From contig CAZWHQ010000019.1 of the NCBI GenBank assembly GCA_964633715.1, positions 1-64,000 on the forward strand: a stretch of DNA of 64,000 nt, given 5' to 3'. The stretch comes from JAUWVG01 sp964633715. Lineage in GTDB: Bacteria > Acidobacteriota > Aminicenantia > Aminicenantales > Aminicenantaceae. The stretch's first letter is position 1. Each line of letters starts with the position of its first letter. Positions 51,684-60,489 of the stretch are shown here, piece after piece. The position numbers and the translations under genes were made by a program. Under the pieces are notes generated by a model that had not been told where the DNA came from, did not search any database, and saw nothing but the letters and a program-made list of their open reading frames with translations.

Positions 51684-51952
51684 TTTCTACTGCGCGTCCT
51701 TGTTTCGATATACTTTGCCACGGCTATCACTCCAATAAAGTTTAAACAGGCGTAAGCAAGAGTGATATCAATGAACATTTCTTCGCGGTCAAATATAAAT
51801 CCCATGAGCAGGATAATGACCATTGTTTTTGTGGCTATAGCTCCAGCACCCAGCATACGATCGATCAAGCGTGGTCCTGTTAGAACACGATAGAGAGGGA
51901 TAAAAATGATGATCGCTAGAGCTACAGCAAGATAAGTGAAAAAATCATGCAT
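51680..51952 (-). CDS. mrpF: Antiporter subunit MrpF (MbhB-like)
   Basis: A 90-residue, three-helix protein. The MrpF pattern GPRLIDRMLGAGAIATKTMVIILL and the following FIDITLAYACLNFIGVIAVAKY are conserved. It overlaps mrpE by 1 base. Confidence 0.9.
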   Translation of the reverse strand: MHDFFTYLAVALAIIIFIPLYRVLTGPRLIDRMLGAGAIATKTMVIILLMGFIFDREEMFIDITLAYACLNFIGVIAVAKYIETRTRSRK

Positions 51953-52509
51953 TATTTTCTTTTCATCCTTTTTTCAATCCGGACGTCACCGATGACCGTT
52001 GTCGGCCGTCTATGGTAGAGTTTTGCCACTTGTTTAGGCAGCGAACCATCCACAATTCCGGAATGAGATGCGTCCATCAGCGCATGGACGAGAAATTCAT
52101 CGTCGGCAATATTGATGGTCAGAGTCCCGGGAGTTAAAGTGATGGAGTTTCCGAGAATCACTCTTGCTGTAATATTAGGGAGTTTGGTTTTGAATTTCAA
52201 AAGACTGGGATTGATAGGCATCCGGGGATGCAGAACAACGTAGGCCACCTGAAGGCTGGCCAGAATAATCTGCCAGATTAACCAGGGGATATAAAAAATT
52301 AGACGGCTCCAGCTTAGAGAATGCTCTTGGGCAATTTTTTTCTGATAGTAAAGATATTTGTTTATCCTCAGCTGAACAAGAGTAACGATAAGAGCAGAGA
52401 CCACTCCAAGAGTTATGTGGAACCAGTCATATTTACCACTTAAAAGGAGCCACAATCCAAACAGAATGATAAACTGCAGTATGGATCCTTTTAAAAATGC
52501 TTTTTTCAT
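51952..52509 (-). CDS. mrpE: Antiporter subunit MrpE (MbhA-like)
   Basis: A 185-residue protein with an N-terminal two-helix membrane segment and a cytoplasmic domain carrying ITLTPGTLTINIADDEFLVHALMDAS, the MrpE signature. It is the first gene of the 11-gene operon, which has the order E, F, G, MbhD, MbhE, B, C, D and then two extra D-like subunits and a small protein. No strong promoter could be picked out between it and the divergent symporter gene. Confidence 0.9.
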   Translation of the reverse strand: MKKAFLKGSILQFIILFGLWLLLSGKYDWFHITLGVVSALIVTLVQLRINKYLYYQKKIAQEHSLSWSRLIFYIPWLIWQIILASLQVAYVVLHPRMPINPSLLKFKTKLPNITARVILGNSITLTPGTLTINIADDEFLVHALMDASHSGIVDGSLPKQVAKLYHRRPTTVIGDVRIEKRMKRK

Positions 52510-52605
52510 TTTTTAACTCATCATTTTACACATAAAACAATCTAAAGTCCCTGAAATTGTAAAGAAATGAGTTAAAAAAATCGAGTTTTCTTTATGTTCA
52601 GTGAA

Positions 52606-52633
52606 TTGACCTGCTTGTTTTGGGTGTGATAAG
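52606..52633 (+). promoter_or_regulatory. Promoter for the dicarboxylate symporter
   Basis: TTGACC (52606-52611) is followed after 16 bases by GATAAG (52628-52633) with a TGT extension. The same unusual arrangement, TTGACC, 16 bases, TGT plus GATATG, occurs before the M14 peptidase at 55859. Confidence 0.4.
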
Positions 52634-52657
52634 GTTTCTTCTACTGATGGAAGTCAG

Positions 52658-53878
52658 ATGAAGACGAACTTCAAAAAAATCACTCTGACACATTACATTT
52701 TTATCGGCTTTTTTTTGGGCATCGCAGCCGGATGGATTTTTGGCGAAGGAATTCTGCCCTTTGCAGAGCCACTTGCTGAACTGTTTCTTCGCCTCCTGCG
52801 GATGGCCATCATCCCTCTCATTTTTACGTCTATAATATCCGCTGTCGTTGGAGTGGGGCACCTGGGACGGCTCGGATTGAAAACATTCGGCTATTATATT
52901 GTCAGCAGTTTGATGGCAATACTGACCGGTCAGATTTTGGTGAATATTTTAAAACCCGGAGTCGGAGCGAATATTGGGCTTGAGGAAGCTCCTGCACAAA
53001 TAGCCGCCTCTCAGCAAAGCCTTCAGGATCTTTTGCTCAATATTATCCCTGAAAATCCTATCGCCTCTATGGCCCAGGGGGATGTGCTGCCTGTTATCTT
53101 TTTTTCCATTCTATTTGCCTTTTTTATCACCAAACTGAATGAAAAACCTAGAGCCCAACTGAGTGATTTTTTTCAGGCTGCATTTGAGGCCATGCTTAAG
53201 CTTACCCTGTTTGTTGTCTGGAGCGCTCCGCTTGGAGTTTTTGGCATCATTGCTCGAATTGTCGCAAAAACAGGTTTTGAATCATTCCGATCTCTGGGAT
53301 TTTATTTTTTTGTCGTTTTGATCGGCCTGGCTATCCACGCGTCCGTGAATCTTCCCCTTTTGCTGACACTTGTCGCCCGGATAAATCCTCTTAAACACTA
53401 CAAGGGAATGACCCAAGCCCTGCTGTTCGGCTTCTCCACTTGCTCCACAATGGTCACACTCCCCCTGACAATGAAAGCCGTGACCGGCAATTCAAAAGTG
53501 TCAAAAAAAATCGCAGGATTCACTCTTCCCATCGGGGCCACTGTCAATATGGACGGGACCGCCCTCTATGAATGTGTGGCGACTATATTTATCGCTCAAG
53601 TCTACGGATTTGAGCTGACATTCAGTGCACAAATCCTTATCGTTATCACAGCGCTGCTGGCGTCCATTGGTGCGGCCAGCGTACCCATGAGCGGCATGGT
53701 CATGATGTCCATCATCCTCAAAGCCGTAGGACTGCCGCTTGAAGGAGTGGCGATCATTCTTGCTGTGGACCGTATTTTGGACATGTTTCGCACGACTATC
53801 AACATCCTGAGTGACAGCTGTGGAGCCGTGATTGTTGCTCGAATGGAGGGAGAAAGCTTGGAGGGAATCGGAGAATAG
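52658..53878 (+). CDS. Dicarboxylate/amino acid:cation symporter
   Basis: A 406-residue transporter of the DAACS (GltP/DctA) family with eight hydrophobic segments and the two re-entrant loops. Substrate and sodium motifs are conserved: GATVNMDGTALYECVA in TM7, GAASVPMSGMVM in the second hairpin, and AVDRILDMFRTTINILSDSCGAVIV in TM8. It imports glutamate, aspartate or C4-dicarboxylates with Na+ or H+. It is divergent from the antiporter operon, whose sodium gradient could drive it. Confidence 0.93.
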   Translation: MKTNFKKITLTHYIFIGFFLGIAAGWIFGEGILPFAEPLAELFLRLLRMAIIPLIFTSIISAVVGVGHLGRLGLKTFGYYIVSSLMAILTGQILVNILKPGVGANIGLEEAPAQIAASQQSLQDLLLNIIPENPIASMAQGDVLPVIFFSILFAFFITKLNEKPRAQLSDFFQAAFEAMLKLTLFVVWSAPLGVFGIIARIVAKTGFESFRSLGFYFFVVLIGLAIHASVNLPLLLTLVARINPLKHYKGMTQALLFGFSTCSTMVTLPLTMKAVTGNSKVSKKIAGFTLPIGATVNMDGTALYECVATIFIAQVYGFELTFSAQILIVITALLASIGAASVPMSGMVMMSIILKAVGLPLEGVAIILAVDRILDMFRTTINILSDSCGAVIVARMEGESLEGIGE

Positions 53879-53943
53879 CTTGAGTGTTGTATATAAAACG
53901 GACGGATTTGCAAATAATTCTTTTATTGGGAAATAAACTTGAT

Positions 53944-53949
53944 TATAAT
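53944..53949 (+). promoter_or_regulatory. Candidate -10 for the Gfo/Idh gene
   Basis: A perfect TATAAT lies 28 bases before the ATG at 53977, with a weak TTTTAT 17 bases upstream at 53921-53926. AAAGGAGG precedes the start codon. Confidence 0.4.
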
Positions 53950-53976
53950 GATTGGCCGAAGAAAGGAGGTAATTTT

Positions 53977-55350
53977 ATGAAAAAACAATTGAATCGCAGA
54001 GATTTTCTAAAAAAAAGCAGTTCAGCTGGTTTGGGCATCGCTTTAGGGAAAATGGCCCTTGGCAGCAAAAGAGACTTCCCCCTACCTCAAATAAATACAG
54101 AACCTTTAGAACATCTGGTAACCCCTTCAATGGAAACGGTCCGGGTTGCGTATGTCGGTATCGGCAACCAGGGCAGCGGCCATTTCCGGAACCTGCTTCG
54201 CATCGACGGCGTCGAAATTAAGGCCGTTTGTGACATCAGAGAAGAGCGGACTCTCTGGGCACAGGAACAATGCAAGGAAGCCGGAAAAACAGAACCAACC
54301 GCCTATACAAAAGGCACGGAAGATTTTAAACGCATGTGTGATAACGAAGATTTGGATCTGGTCTACAATGCTACTCCATGGGAATGGCATGTTCCCATCT
54401 CGGTGAAAGCCATGCAAACAGGCTCCCATGCCGCATCAGAAGTTCCAGGTGCCATTACGATCGAAGGGTGTTGGGAACTTGTAGAGACCTCAGAAAAGTT
54501 TAAAAAACACTGTCTCACCATGGAAAACTGCAACTATGACCGGACTGAACTGATGCTCCTGAATATGGTGCGGCAAGGCCTATTTGGAGATCTTCTTCAT
54601 GCAGAATGCGGATATCTTCATGACCTGAGAGGATGGAAGTTCGGAGAAGCCTACTTTCCACACGACTGGCGGCTTCAGTATTCTATCAAACGCAATGCCG
54701 ACCTCTACCCTACCCATGGTCTCGGGCCAGTTTCCCAGTGGATGAATATCACCCGCGGAAACAAATTCGAATACCTGGTCTCTATGAGCAGTCCCAGTCC
54801 TTCCCTCAGTTTGAAGCTGGAAGCCATCAAACGACATGGACCAGACCACCCTTTAGCAAAAACCGATTACGCCTTAGGGGATGTTGTCAATACTCTGATC
54901 AAGACCAACAAGGGACAGTCCATTCTCGTCACCCATGACACCAACTCTCCTCGTCCTTACAGCCGTAAAATTTTAATCCAGGGAACAAAGGGATTGGCCC
55001 GAAAATACCCAGAAGAGAAAATTTATGTCGAAGGGACCTCAAAACCTCACAGGTGGGAAGATCTGTCCACCTACGCTGAAAAGTACAAACATCCTCTGCT
55101 GACATCTCTGGAGGAAAAAGCCGAAGGTGCTGGACACGGTGGCATGGACTTTATCGAGGATTACCGCCTTATCCAGTGTCTCAGAGAGGGCAAACCCACT
55201 GATTCCGATGTGTATGATGGAGCAACGATCAGTGCCATTGTCGCGCTAAGCGAAAAATCTATTGCAGCAAACAGCAAAACCATAGAATTTCCTGATTTTA
55301 CGCGCGGCAAATGGAAAACGCGTAAACCTCTGGGGATTGTCACGGCATAG
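53977..55350 (+). CDS. Gfo/Idh/MocA family oxidoreductase, Tat-exported
   Basis: A 457-residue protein beginning at ATG 53977, with AAAGGAGGT upstream; the longer frame from 53884 would hide the signal. It has a Tat signal (NRRDFLKKSSSAGLG). The NAD-binding domain opens with VRVAYVGIGNQGSGH, followed by VCDIREERTLWAQEQ and a TPWEWHV segment that in this family is TP...H. The C-terminal domain has KTNKGQSILVTHDTNSPRPYSR. Tat export suggests cofactor binding before secretion, as in glycosidases and dehydrogenases of the GH109-like group. The sugar substrate is unknown. Confidence 0.87.
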   Translation: MKKQLNRRDFLKKSSSAGLGIALGKMALGSKRDFPLPQINTEPLEHLVTPSMETVRVAYVGIGNQGSGHFRNLLRIDGVEIKAVCDIREERTLWAQEQCKEAGKTEPTAYTKGTEDFKRMCDNEDLDLVYNATPWEWHVPISVKAMQTGSHAASEVPGAITIEGCWELVETSEKFKKHCLTMENCNYDRTELMLLNMVRQGLFGDLLHAECGYLHDLRGWKFGEAYFPHDWRLQYSIKRNADLYPTHGLGPVSQWMNITRGNKFEYLVSMSSPSPSLSLKLEAIKRHGPDHPLAKTDYALGDVVNTLIKTNKGQSILVTHDTNSPRPYSRKILIQGTKGLARKYPEEKIYVEGTSKPHRWEDLSTYAEKYKHPLLTSLEEKAEGAGHGGMDFIEDYRLIQCLREGKPTDSDVYDGATISAIVALSEKSIAANSKTIEFPDFTRGKWKTRKPLGIVTA

Positions 55351-55358
55351 TCAAGTTT

Positions 55359-55770
55359 TCATTCGTGTTTTATCGTTTCGACCGGATTAATCAGTGCAAC
55401 TTTTATAATATTGAAACACATCGTTACAAGAGTCACAGCAGACACAAGAATTAAGGAAAAAAGGAAAAGCCATACATTCCAGGACATTCGGTAAGCAAAG
55501 GTACTGAGCCACTGCATAACGGCCCAAAATACAAGAGGGATTGCGATAACAGAGGACAGGCCTATGAGGACAAGAAATTCCTTTGTCATAATGACAAAAA
55601 GACTTTGTGCTGTAGCACCTAAAATTTTTCGGATACCGAACTCTCTGGTCCGCTGAATGGCCAAAAAAAATGATAAGGCGAATATTCCAAGACATGTCAC
55701 AAAAACAGCCAATAAAGAAAATACCCCAATGACTTTCCCAAAAAGTTCATCACCCTTATGGCCGTTTTAA
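55359..55770 (-). pseudogene. FtsX/MacB-type permease, C-terminal fragment
   Basis: The minus-strand frame encodes the last 120-odd residues of an FtsX-like permease, including the fold of three hydrophobic segments and the REFGIRKILGATAQSLF motif, ending NPVETIKHE. In the same frame translation can be traced back through DELFGKVIGVF to about 55770, where a stop occurs and similarity ends. The rest of the permease (ordinarily about 800 residues) is missing. It probably was one of many MacB-type exporters in such genomes. Confidence 0.75.
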
Positions 55771-55858
55771 AATAGTGATAAAACATCTAAGTTTATTCCC
55801 GATTTTCAATTTTATATTAAATCCCCTCCTAATTCAGCTCTTCCTTTTATTATTTTTA

Positions 55859-55886
55859 TTGACCATATTTATTTTCTTGTGATATG
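55859..55886 (+). promoter_or_regulatory. Promoter for the M14 peptidase
   Basis: TTGACC (55859-55864) and GATATG (55881-55886), 16 bases apart, with a TGT extension. The ATG at 55884 is inside the -10 and cannot be the start codon of the transcript. Confidence 0.45.
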
Positions 55887-55916
55887 TTCAGACCCATAAG
55901 AAAAAAGGAGGACAAA

Positions 55917-57848
55917 TTGAACAAAACAAAAAAAAAGATGCTTTTATTTTTAGCTTCACTTTGCTGTATTGTCTTTTCATTTTGTTTGATCTATGCACAG
56001 GATCAATCAGAAGAACAAAAAGAATCAAAATACTGGACTGTTGAGGGTTACCGCCATGGACCGAGCTTTTTTCCCCGGAGTTTTTATGATGCGACAAAAC
56101 CGCTTCAAGAAGGTGTTATGGATTATAAACACTATCATACCTACACCGAGATGGTCTGGTGGTTCAAAAAGTGGGCTAAAGAGTATCCACACCTTGTCGA
56201 TCTATATGTTGCCGCACAAAGTTTTGGTGGGCGGGATATCTACCAGCTAACTGTGACAAACAAAAAAACCGGAAAAGACACGGATAAACCCGCCATGTTT
56301 CTTGACGGCAACCGCCATTCGGGCGAAGTCACGGCAGCTGAATCCGCCTTCTGGATGCTCGATTATATGCTGAAAAACTACGGCAGTGACCCAGAAATAA
56401 CGCGACTCCTGGATAAATTTGCCTTTTACTTCCGGCCAAAAAACAATCCGGACGGAAGCCTGCTCTATTTAGAAACAGCCCAAAGCCTGCGCAGCACAAT
56501 CCGCCCCTACGATAATGATAGGGACGGCCTTCTGGATGAGGATCCATCCGAAGATTTGGATGGCGATGGAAGAAGCACACAGATGCGTGTGAAAGTTCCA
56601 AAAGGGGAAGGCGCTTACATCATAGATCCGCGGGATTCCAAGGGACGATTGATGACTCGAGCGGCCAATGGAGAAGGCGACTACAATGTGATGTCTGAGG
56701 GCATAGATAATGACGGCGACGGTCGAGTCAATGAAGATGGAATAGGCGGGCTCGACCTTCACAGAAATTATGTGGAAAATTGGCGTCCCATGGAAGAAGC
56801 CACAGGGCGAGGCTGGACTCAGGGAGGAGCCGGAGCCTACCCCCTTTCTGAAGTGGAAACCCGCTCTCTTGTTTTATTTTTGCTCGAACACCCGAATATC
56901 TCTGTCATGAATACCATGGACACCACCGTTCCCATGCACCTGAGACCCCCTTCGACATCCCCCAGTGAAGAACGTATGTATCCTGAAGATCTTGCTTTAT
57001 ATAAGTATTTTGACGATAAAGGCCGTGAGATAACAGGATATGAAAGGGCCGGAGATGTGTATCAAGACTATGGAAGAGGACGTCCCCTCTTTGGGCACAG
57101 TCCGGATTTTGGATACTGGTATTACGGGGCCATCTGGTACGGTGATGAACTCTGGAATGGTGGCAGGATTGGCGACTATGATGGCGACGGCACTTCAGAC
57201 GACTGGGATAGAATTCAGTTTAACGATAAAGAATTAACAGTCAGCCGTTTCAGAGAATGGACCAAGGTGATTCACCCTGAATACGGTGAAGTGGAAGTGG
57301 GTGGATGGGATTCAAAATTTATGCGTCAAAATCCACCACCTGAATTACTTGAGATTTGGATTGAAAAAGAAGCCCGATTCAATTTGATGCTGGCCGGAAG
57401 CCTTCCTGAAGTTGTGATCCATGATCCTCAAACCAAAGAAAAAGACGGTGAATTCACTATTGAAATCGAAGTGGAAAATAAAGGATTTCTCCCTACAGCT
57501 CTCAAGCAGGCCCAGCTGGTTAAAATTGTCCGTCCTGACAGAATTACCCTGGAATTTCCTGAGGGAATGCTGCCCGTACGCAGCTCGCAGAGGGGCCGCT
57601 ACGGAGGGATGGGAATGAGAGGTCAGCAGCCTCCAGAGCAGCAGGAACCTCAGGAAAAATCAAAAGTCGAAATGCTTGAGCCTTCAAGATTGCTGAATTA
57701 TGTCGATATCGATCGGATACCGGGGAACGACTCAGTAAAAGCGACATTCAAACTCCGTTTCAACGGCATAACCGGTACGGACTGCACCATCAAATACACG
57801 TCAACACGAGGTGGAGTCATTTCAAAGGATATTAAGATCGGAAAATAG
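55917..57848 (+). CDS. M14 family carboxypeptidase with calcium-loop repeats
   Basis: A 643-residue protein starting at TTG 55917. AAGGAGG (55905-55911) is 5 bases away, whereas the upstream in-frame ATG 55884 overlaps the -10. Signal peptide follows. Zinc binding begins with HxxE (NRHSGEVTAAES). The third zinc ligand, normally His in the N-[SA]-x-H-T region, is Asp in NTMDTTVPM. The GEVEVGG motif with the catalytic Glu is present. Four EF-hand-like loops (DNDRDG, DLDGDG, DNDGDG, DYDGDG) interrupt the catalytic domain and probably bind calcium. The C-terminal 180 residues are beta-rich. Confidence 0.85.
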   Translation: MNKTKKKMLLFLASLCCIVFSFCLIYAQDQSEEQKESKYWTVEGYRHGPSFFPRSFYDATKPLQEGVMDYKHYHTYTEMVWWFKKWAKEYPHLVDLYVAAQSFGGRDIYQLTVTNKKTGKDTDKPAMFLDGNRHSGEVTAAESAFWMLDYMLKNYGSDPEITRLLDKFAFYFRPKNNPDGSLLYLETAQSLRSTIRPYDNDRDGLLDEDPSEDLDGDGRSTQMRVKVPKGEGAYIIDPRDSKGRLMTRAANGEGDYNVMSEGIDNDGDGRVNEDGIGGLDLHRNYVENWRPMEEATGRGWTQGGAGAYPLSEVETRSLVLFLLEHPNISVMNTMDTTVPMHLRPPSTSPSEERMYPEDLALYKYFDDKGREITGYERAGDVYQDYGRGRPLFGHSPDFGYWYYGAIWYGDELWNGGRIGDYDGDGTSDDWDRIQFNDKELTVSRFREWTKVIHPEYGEVEVGGWDSKFMRQNPPPELLEIWIEKEARFNLMLAGSLPEVVIHDPQTKEKDGEFTIEIEVENKGFLPTALKQAQLVKIVRPDRITLEFPEGMLPVRSSQRGRYGGMGMRGQQPPEQQEPQEKSKVEMLEPSRLLNYVDIDRIPGNDSVKATFKLRFNGITGTDCTIKYTSTRGGVISKDIKIGK

Positions 57849-57857
57849 CTCTATCCA

Positions 57858-57899
57858 TTATTCATTGCGCAGTGCGCCTGCAGGATTGGCCACAGCAGC
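57858..57899 (-). pseudogene. Relic of the last 13-14 codons of an FtsX/MacB permease
   Basis: Between two intact genes, the minus strand reads AVANPAGALRNE followed by a stop. This is the terminal sequence of MacB/FtsX-type permeases. The upstream neighbour on that strand, the alpha/beta hydrolase gene, ends at 57900 and seems to have replaced the rest. It is one of two permease relics within 2.5 kb. Confidence 0.6.
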
Positions 57900-58688
57900 T
57901 TATTTGTTGGATAATTCTCTGTTTAATATCTCATAAAATTCAGTTTGGGCCTCTTTTTCAATCCATGGCAGATGGCCGCAGTTTTTCAGCAGAATAAACC
58001 TAAAATTATGAATCACCCCGGATAGAGGTTTAGCTACTCCCTCAACAGGATGGGAATCATAATCTCCATGAATAACTATTACCGGGCATTGTATTCTTTC
58101 TCCAAGTTTTAGGAGTCCTCCGCTATTCCGCAATTTTTCGGCATCTTTCCATACGTTTAGATGAAGCGCATACTGTGTTTCGATAACTTCTGTCTCGAGG
58201 GTCATCGGATTATAAGCATCGGCCTTGGTCAAAAGCTCCCCCAGTTTACCGAAGAGCCCATCTTTTTCTTTTATATCTGGAAGAGAAAGTGCTTCTATTA
58301 AAAATTGCACCTTTTGCCTCTCGTTTTCATTCAGCCGGCTGAGACGTTTTCTTTGGATTTTATCTGCATACTTTTTGTCAAAGACTCCACTCCCCACCAG
58401 AATCAGTTTTTTTACTAACTGTGGAAAATAAGCGGTAAATAAAAAACCTAGCATGGCACCCCAAGAAGACCCGATTAATGAAACGGGTACAACACAAATC
58501 TTCTCGATTACTGAGCGGAGCTCCTTTATCTGCCCTTCAAGAGTGTCCTTTGTCTGAAGTGGCTCCAGTACTCCCCTCTGAATGGCAAGTTCTCTCGCAA
58601 CCGGAGCCATCTGCCCCGGTGCTCCGGGACCCCCATGCAGAACAGCAACCGTAAAGGGAGGAGCCCCATATGTTCTTAAATTTTTCAT
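57900..58688 (-). CDS. Alpha/beta hydrolase (proline iminopeptidase-like)
   Basis: A 262-residue protein with no signal peptide, so it is probably cytoplasmic. The alpha/beta hydrolase motifs are HGGPGAPG (oxyanion), the nucleophile Ser in GSSWGAMLGF, Asp in HGDYDSHP, and His in NCGHLPWIE. The HGGPG motif and small size match proline iminopeptidases and related aminopeptidases or lactonases. It could finish the digestion of peptides imported after the extracellular peptidases act. The gene is followed by a relic of a permease. Confidence 0.82.
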   Translation of the reverse strand: MKNLRTYGAPPFTVAVLHGGPGAPGQMAPVARELAIQRGVLEPLQTKDTLEGQIKELRSVIEKICVVPVSLIGSSWGAMLGFLFTAYFPQLVKKLILVGSGVFDKKYADKIQRKRLSRLNENERQKVQFLIEALSLPDIKEKDGLFGKLGELLTKADAYNPMTLETEVIETQYALHLNVWKDAEKLRNSGGLLKLGERIQCPVIVIHGDYDSHPVEGVAKPLSGVIHNFRFILLKNCGHLPWIEKEAQTEFYEILNRELSNK

Positions 58689-58733
58689 AAGAAGAATTCA
58701 GCCTAAACCATTACTATTTATTTGAAACGACCC

Positions 58734-60284
58734 TTATTTCATCGTCTCACGTGGCATCCGTTCGTCACTTTTAGCCGCATGATAAGCAAAGACAGCCATA
58801 ATCACAGCATTCTTCATCAGATCATCGGCTTGCAGAGTATCGAGGAAATCGAGATTTGTGTGGCCGGCAGTCCCGGGGATACGGTCCTGGATAAACTGGA
58901 ATCCTGGTAAGCCAACTCTGTCGAAAGAAACATGGTCTGTACTGCCTACACTCTGGATCGAAATCGCCGTAAAACCGAGATCTCGCAGTGGTTCCATCCA
59001 TGCCTCAAAAAAACGCCTGGCGAATTCATTGCCCTGTAGATATATTCCTCGATATGCTCCGGCCCCATAATCCTGGTTAAAATATACGGAAAACTTATCA
59101 AATGCGGGCTTAATTCCAATCTTTGGATTTTTAGGATATCCGAAGTGTTTGTAAACGTATTCACGTGATCCATGTATCCCCTGCTCCTCTCCACCCCATA
59201 GAGCTACACGGATCGTTCGTCTCGGTCTAGCATTAATAGCATTGAGGATGCGTGCAGCCTCAAGGGCAACAGCACATCCCGCAGTGTTATCACTGGCGTT
59301 AGGGCTGGCATGCCAAGTATCAAAATGGGCACCAATCATCACAATCTCATCCCTTAAATCGGTGCCTGGAATCTCTCCCAGAACATTACACGCCTTTTCT
59401 ACTCGATCTCCCATACGATTGCGGACCTCAAGCTCTATTTTCACAGGTATCTCTCTTTTTAATATCCTGTACATCCGATTATAATGTTCCGGAGTCACCG
59501 CAATGATGGGAAGAGAGGCCCTATTCCCCTCTAAAGACCACTTGTCTCCGCTTGAGCCAGGGCGGGAAAAGCCACGAACCACACCGGGTCTGCCGCTCCG
59601 GCATTCGAGAACGGCAAGCACACCTTCTTCTTTAAAAAAATCCATGATTTCTACAGCCTTCAGTAAATCGGGATTAGGGGGAGGTGGGGGTGTTCTTTGG
59701 CGTTGAGGCTTGGGTATGACCTGCTCTTCGAGTTGCTTCAGCTCTTCATAAGTCCTCCGGGGAGTGGCTTGAGCCATGCGATTTAGGTCGATCTCAACCG
59801 GCGGTGTTGACAGAACGATTTTTCCTTTTAATAAACCGCGAAATCCTTCAAGATTTTTTTTTGTTTGAATCTCAGCGATAACCGCAGAACTTGTGATTTT
59901 TCCTTTTGTGCCTGGTGTATGAGATAGAGGAAATCCAACCAAGGGCTGATAATCGGGTTCAAGCATATGGATGGAAAAATATTCGTTGTCCCAAGTAACA
60001 CCATAATCCATAAACGGTTCGATAACTGTGTTGACGAGGCCAATTTCTTCCATTTTAGTTTTCACCCAGTTTTGGGCTCGTTTCATATCCTCGGAGAGTG
60101 TCAGTCGCGCACCCAGGACATCGGTCATATAACTGGCAGTATCCATAACTTGGGAACGCTGAAAACCCTCTTCACGGATTTTTGCAATTATGTCGCCATC
60201 CACTTCTGGGCGCTCATTCAAAGCATAAGCGGAAAAAACCATAAGCAGGAATAAAACCAGTACAATTCTAGAAACATACTTCAT
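58734..60284 (-). CDS. M28 family aminopeptidase (carboxypeptidase Q-like)
   Basis: A 516-residue exported peptidase with a signal peptide at about 1-21 and GGAGG before ATG 60284. Metal ligands of the M28 family are clear: His and Asp in GAHFDTWHASPNASDNTAG, Glu-Glu in WGGEEQGIHGS, Asp in NQDYGAG, and His in TDHVSFDRVG. A PA-like insert (about 140-290) lies between the propeptide and the catalytic domain, and includes a Pro-rich stretch (RQRTPPPPPNPD). It hydrolyses dipeptides or the N-termini of peptides. Confidence 0.9.
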   Translation of the reverse strand: MKYVSRIVLVLFLLMVFSAYALNERPEVDGDIIAKIREEGFQRSQVMDTASYMTDVLGARLTLSEDMKRAQNWVKTKMEEIGLVNTVIEPFMDYGVTWDNEYFSIHMLEPDYQPLVGFPLSHTPGTKGKITSSAVIAEIQTKKNLEGFRGLLKGKIVLSTPPVEIDLNRMAQATPRRTYEELKQLEEQVIPKPQRQRTPPPPPNPDLLKAVEIMDFFKEEGVLAVLECRSGRPGVVRGFSRPGSSGDKWSLEGNRASLPIIAVTPEHYNRMYRILKREIPVKIELEVRNRMGDRVEKACNVLGEIPGTDLRDEIVMIGAHFDTWHASPNASDNTAGCAVALEAARILNAINARPRRTIRVALWGGEEQGIHGSREYVYKHFGYPKNPKIGIKPAFDKFSVYFNQDYGAGAYRGIYLQGNEFARRFFEAWMEPLRDLGFTAISIQSVGSTDHVSFDRVGLPGFQFIQDRIPGTAGHTNLDFLDTLQADDLMKNAVIMAVFAYHAAKSDERMPRETMK

Positions 60285-60430
60285 TGCGAACCTCCTTTAA
60301 GGCATTTTATCCTATTTGTCCCATGTCATATAATAATTCATTCCTGCTGCTATTGTTCCGATTTTTAGGCCAGAATTCAACAAAAAAAATAATGGATAAA
60401 AACTCGAGAAATTTCATACCTAGAATAGGT

Positions 60431-60457
60431 GGAATTTCTCTCACTTCATGTGTTTAA
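60431..60457 (+). promoter_or_regulatory. Possible ECF-type promoter for the sigma factor operon
   Basis: GGAATTT (60431-60437) is followed by 14 bases and GTTTAA (60452-60457), resembling the ECF promoter pattern GGAACTT, 15-16 bases, GTCTAA. It would start transcription near 60465, 25 bases before the ATG. A sigma-70-like TAAAAT at 60472-60477 is an alternative. Autoregulation would fit but is not shown. Confidence 0.35.
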
Positions 60458-60489
60458 TATATAGATGAAGATAAAATAGAAAAAATAAC

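Noticed and set aside
45087..52509. Calling the antiporter operon a hydrogenase (Mbh) or complex I
   Set aside because: There are no NiFe hydrogenase, NuoB, NuoC, NuoD, NuoH or NuoI-type genes in the cluster or near it; only membrane antiporter-type subunits are present.
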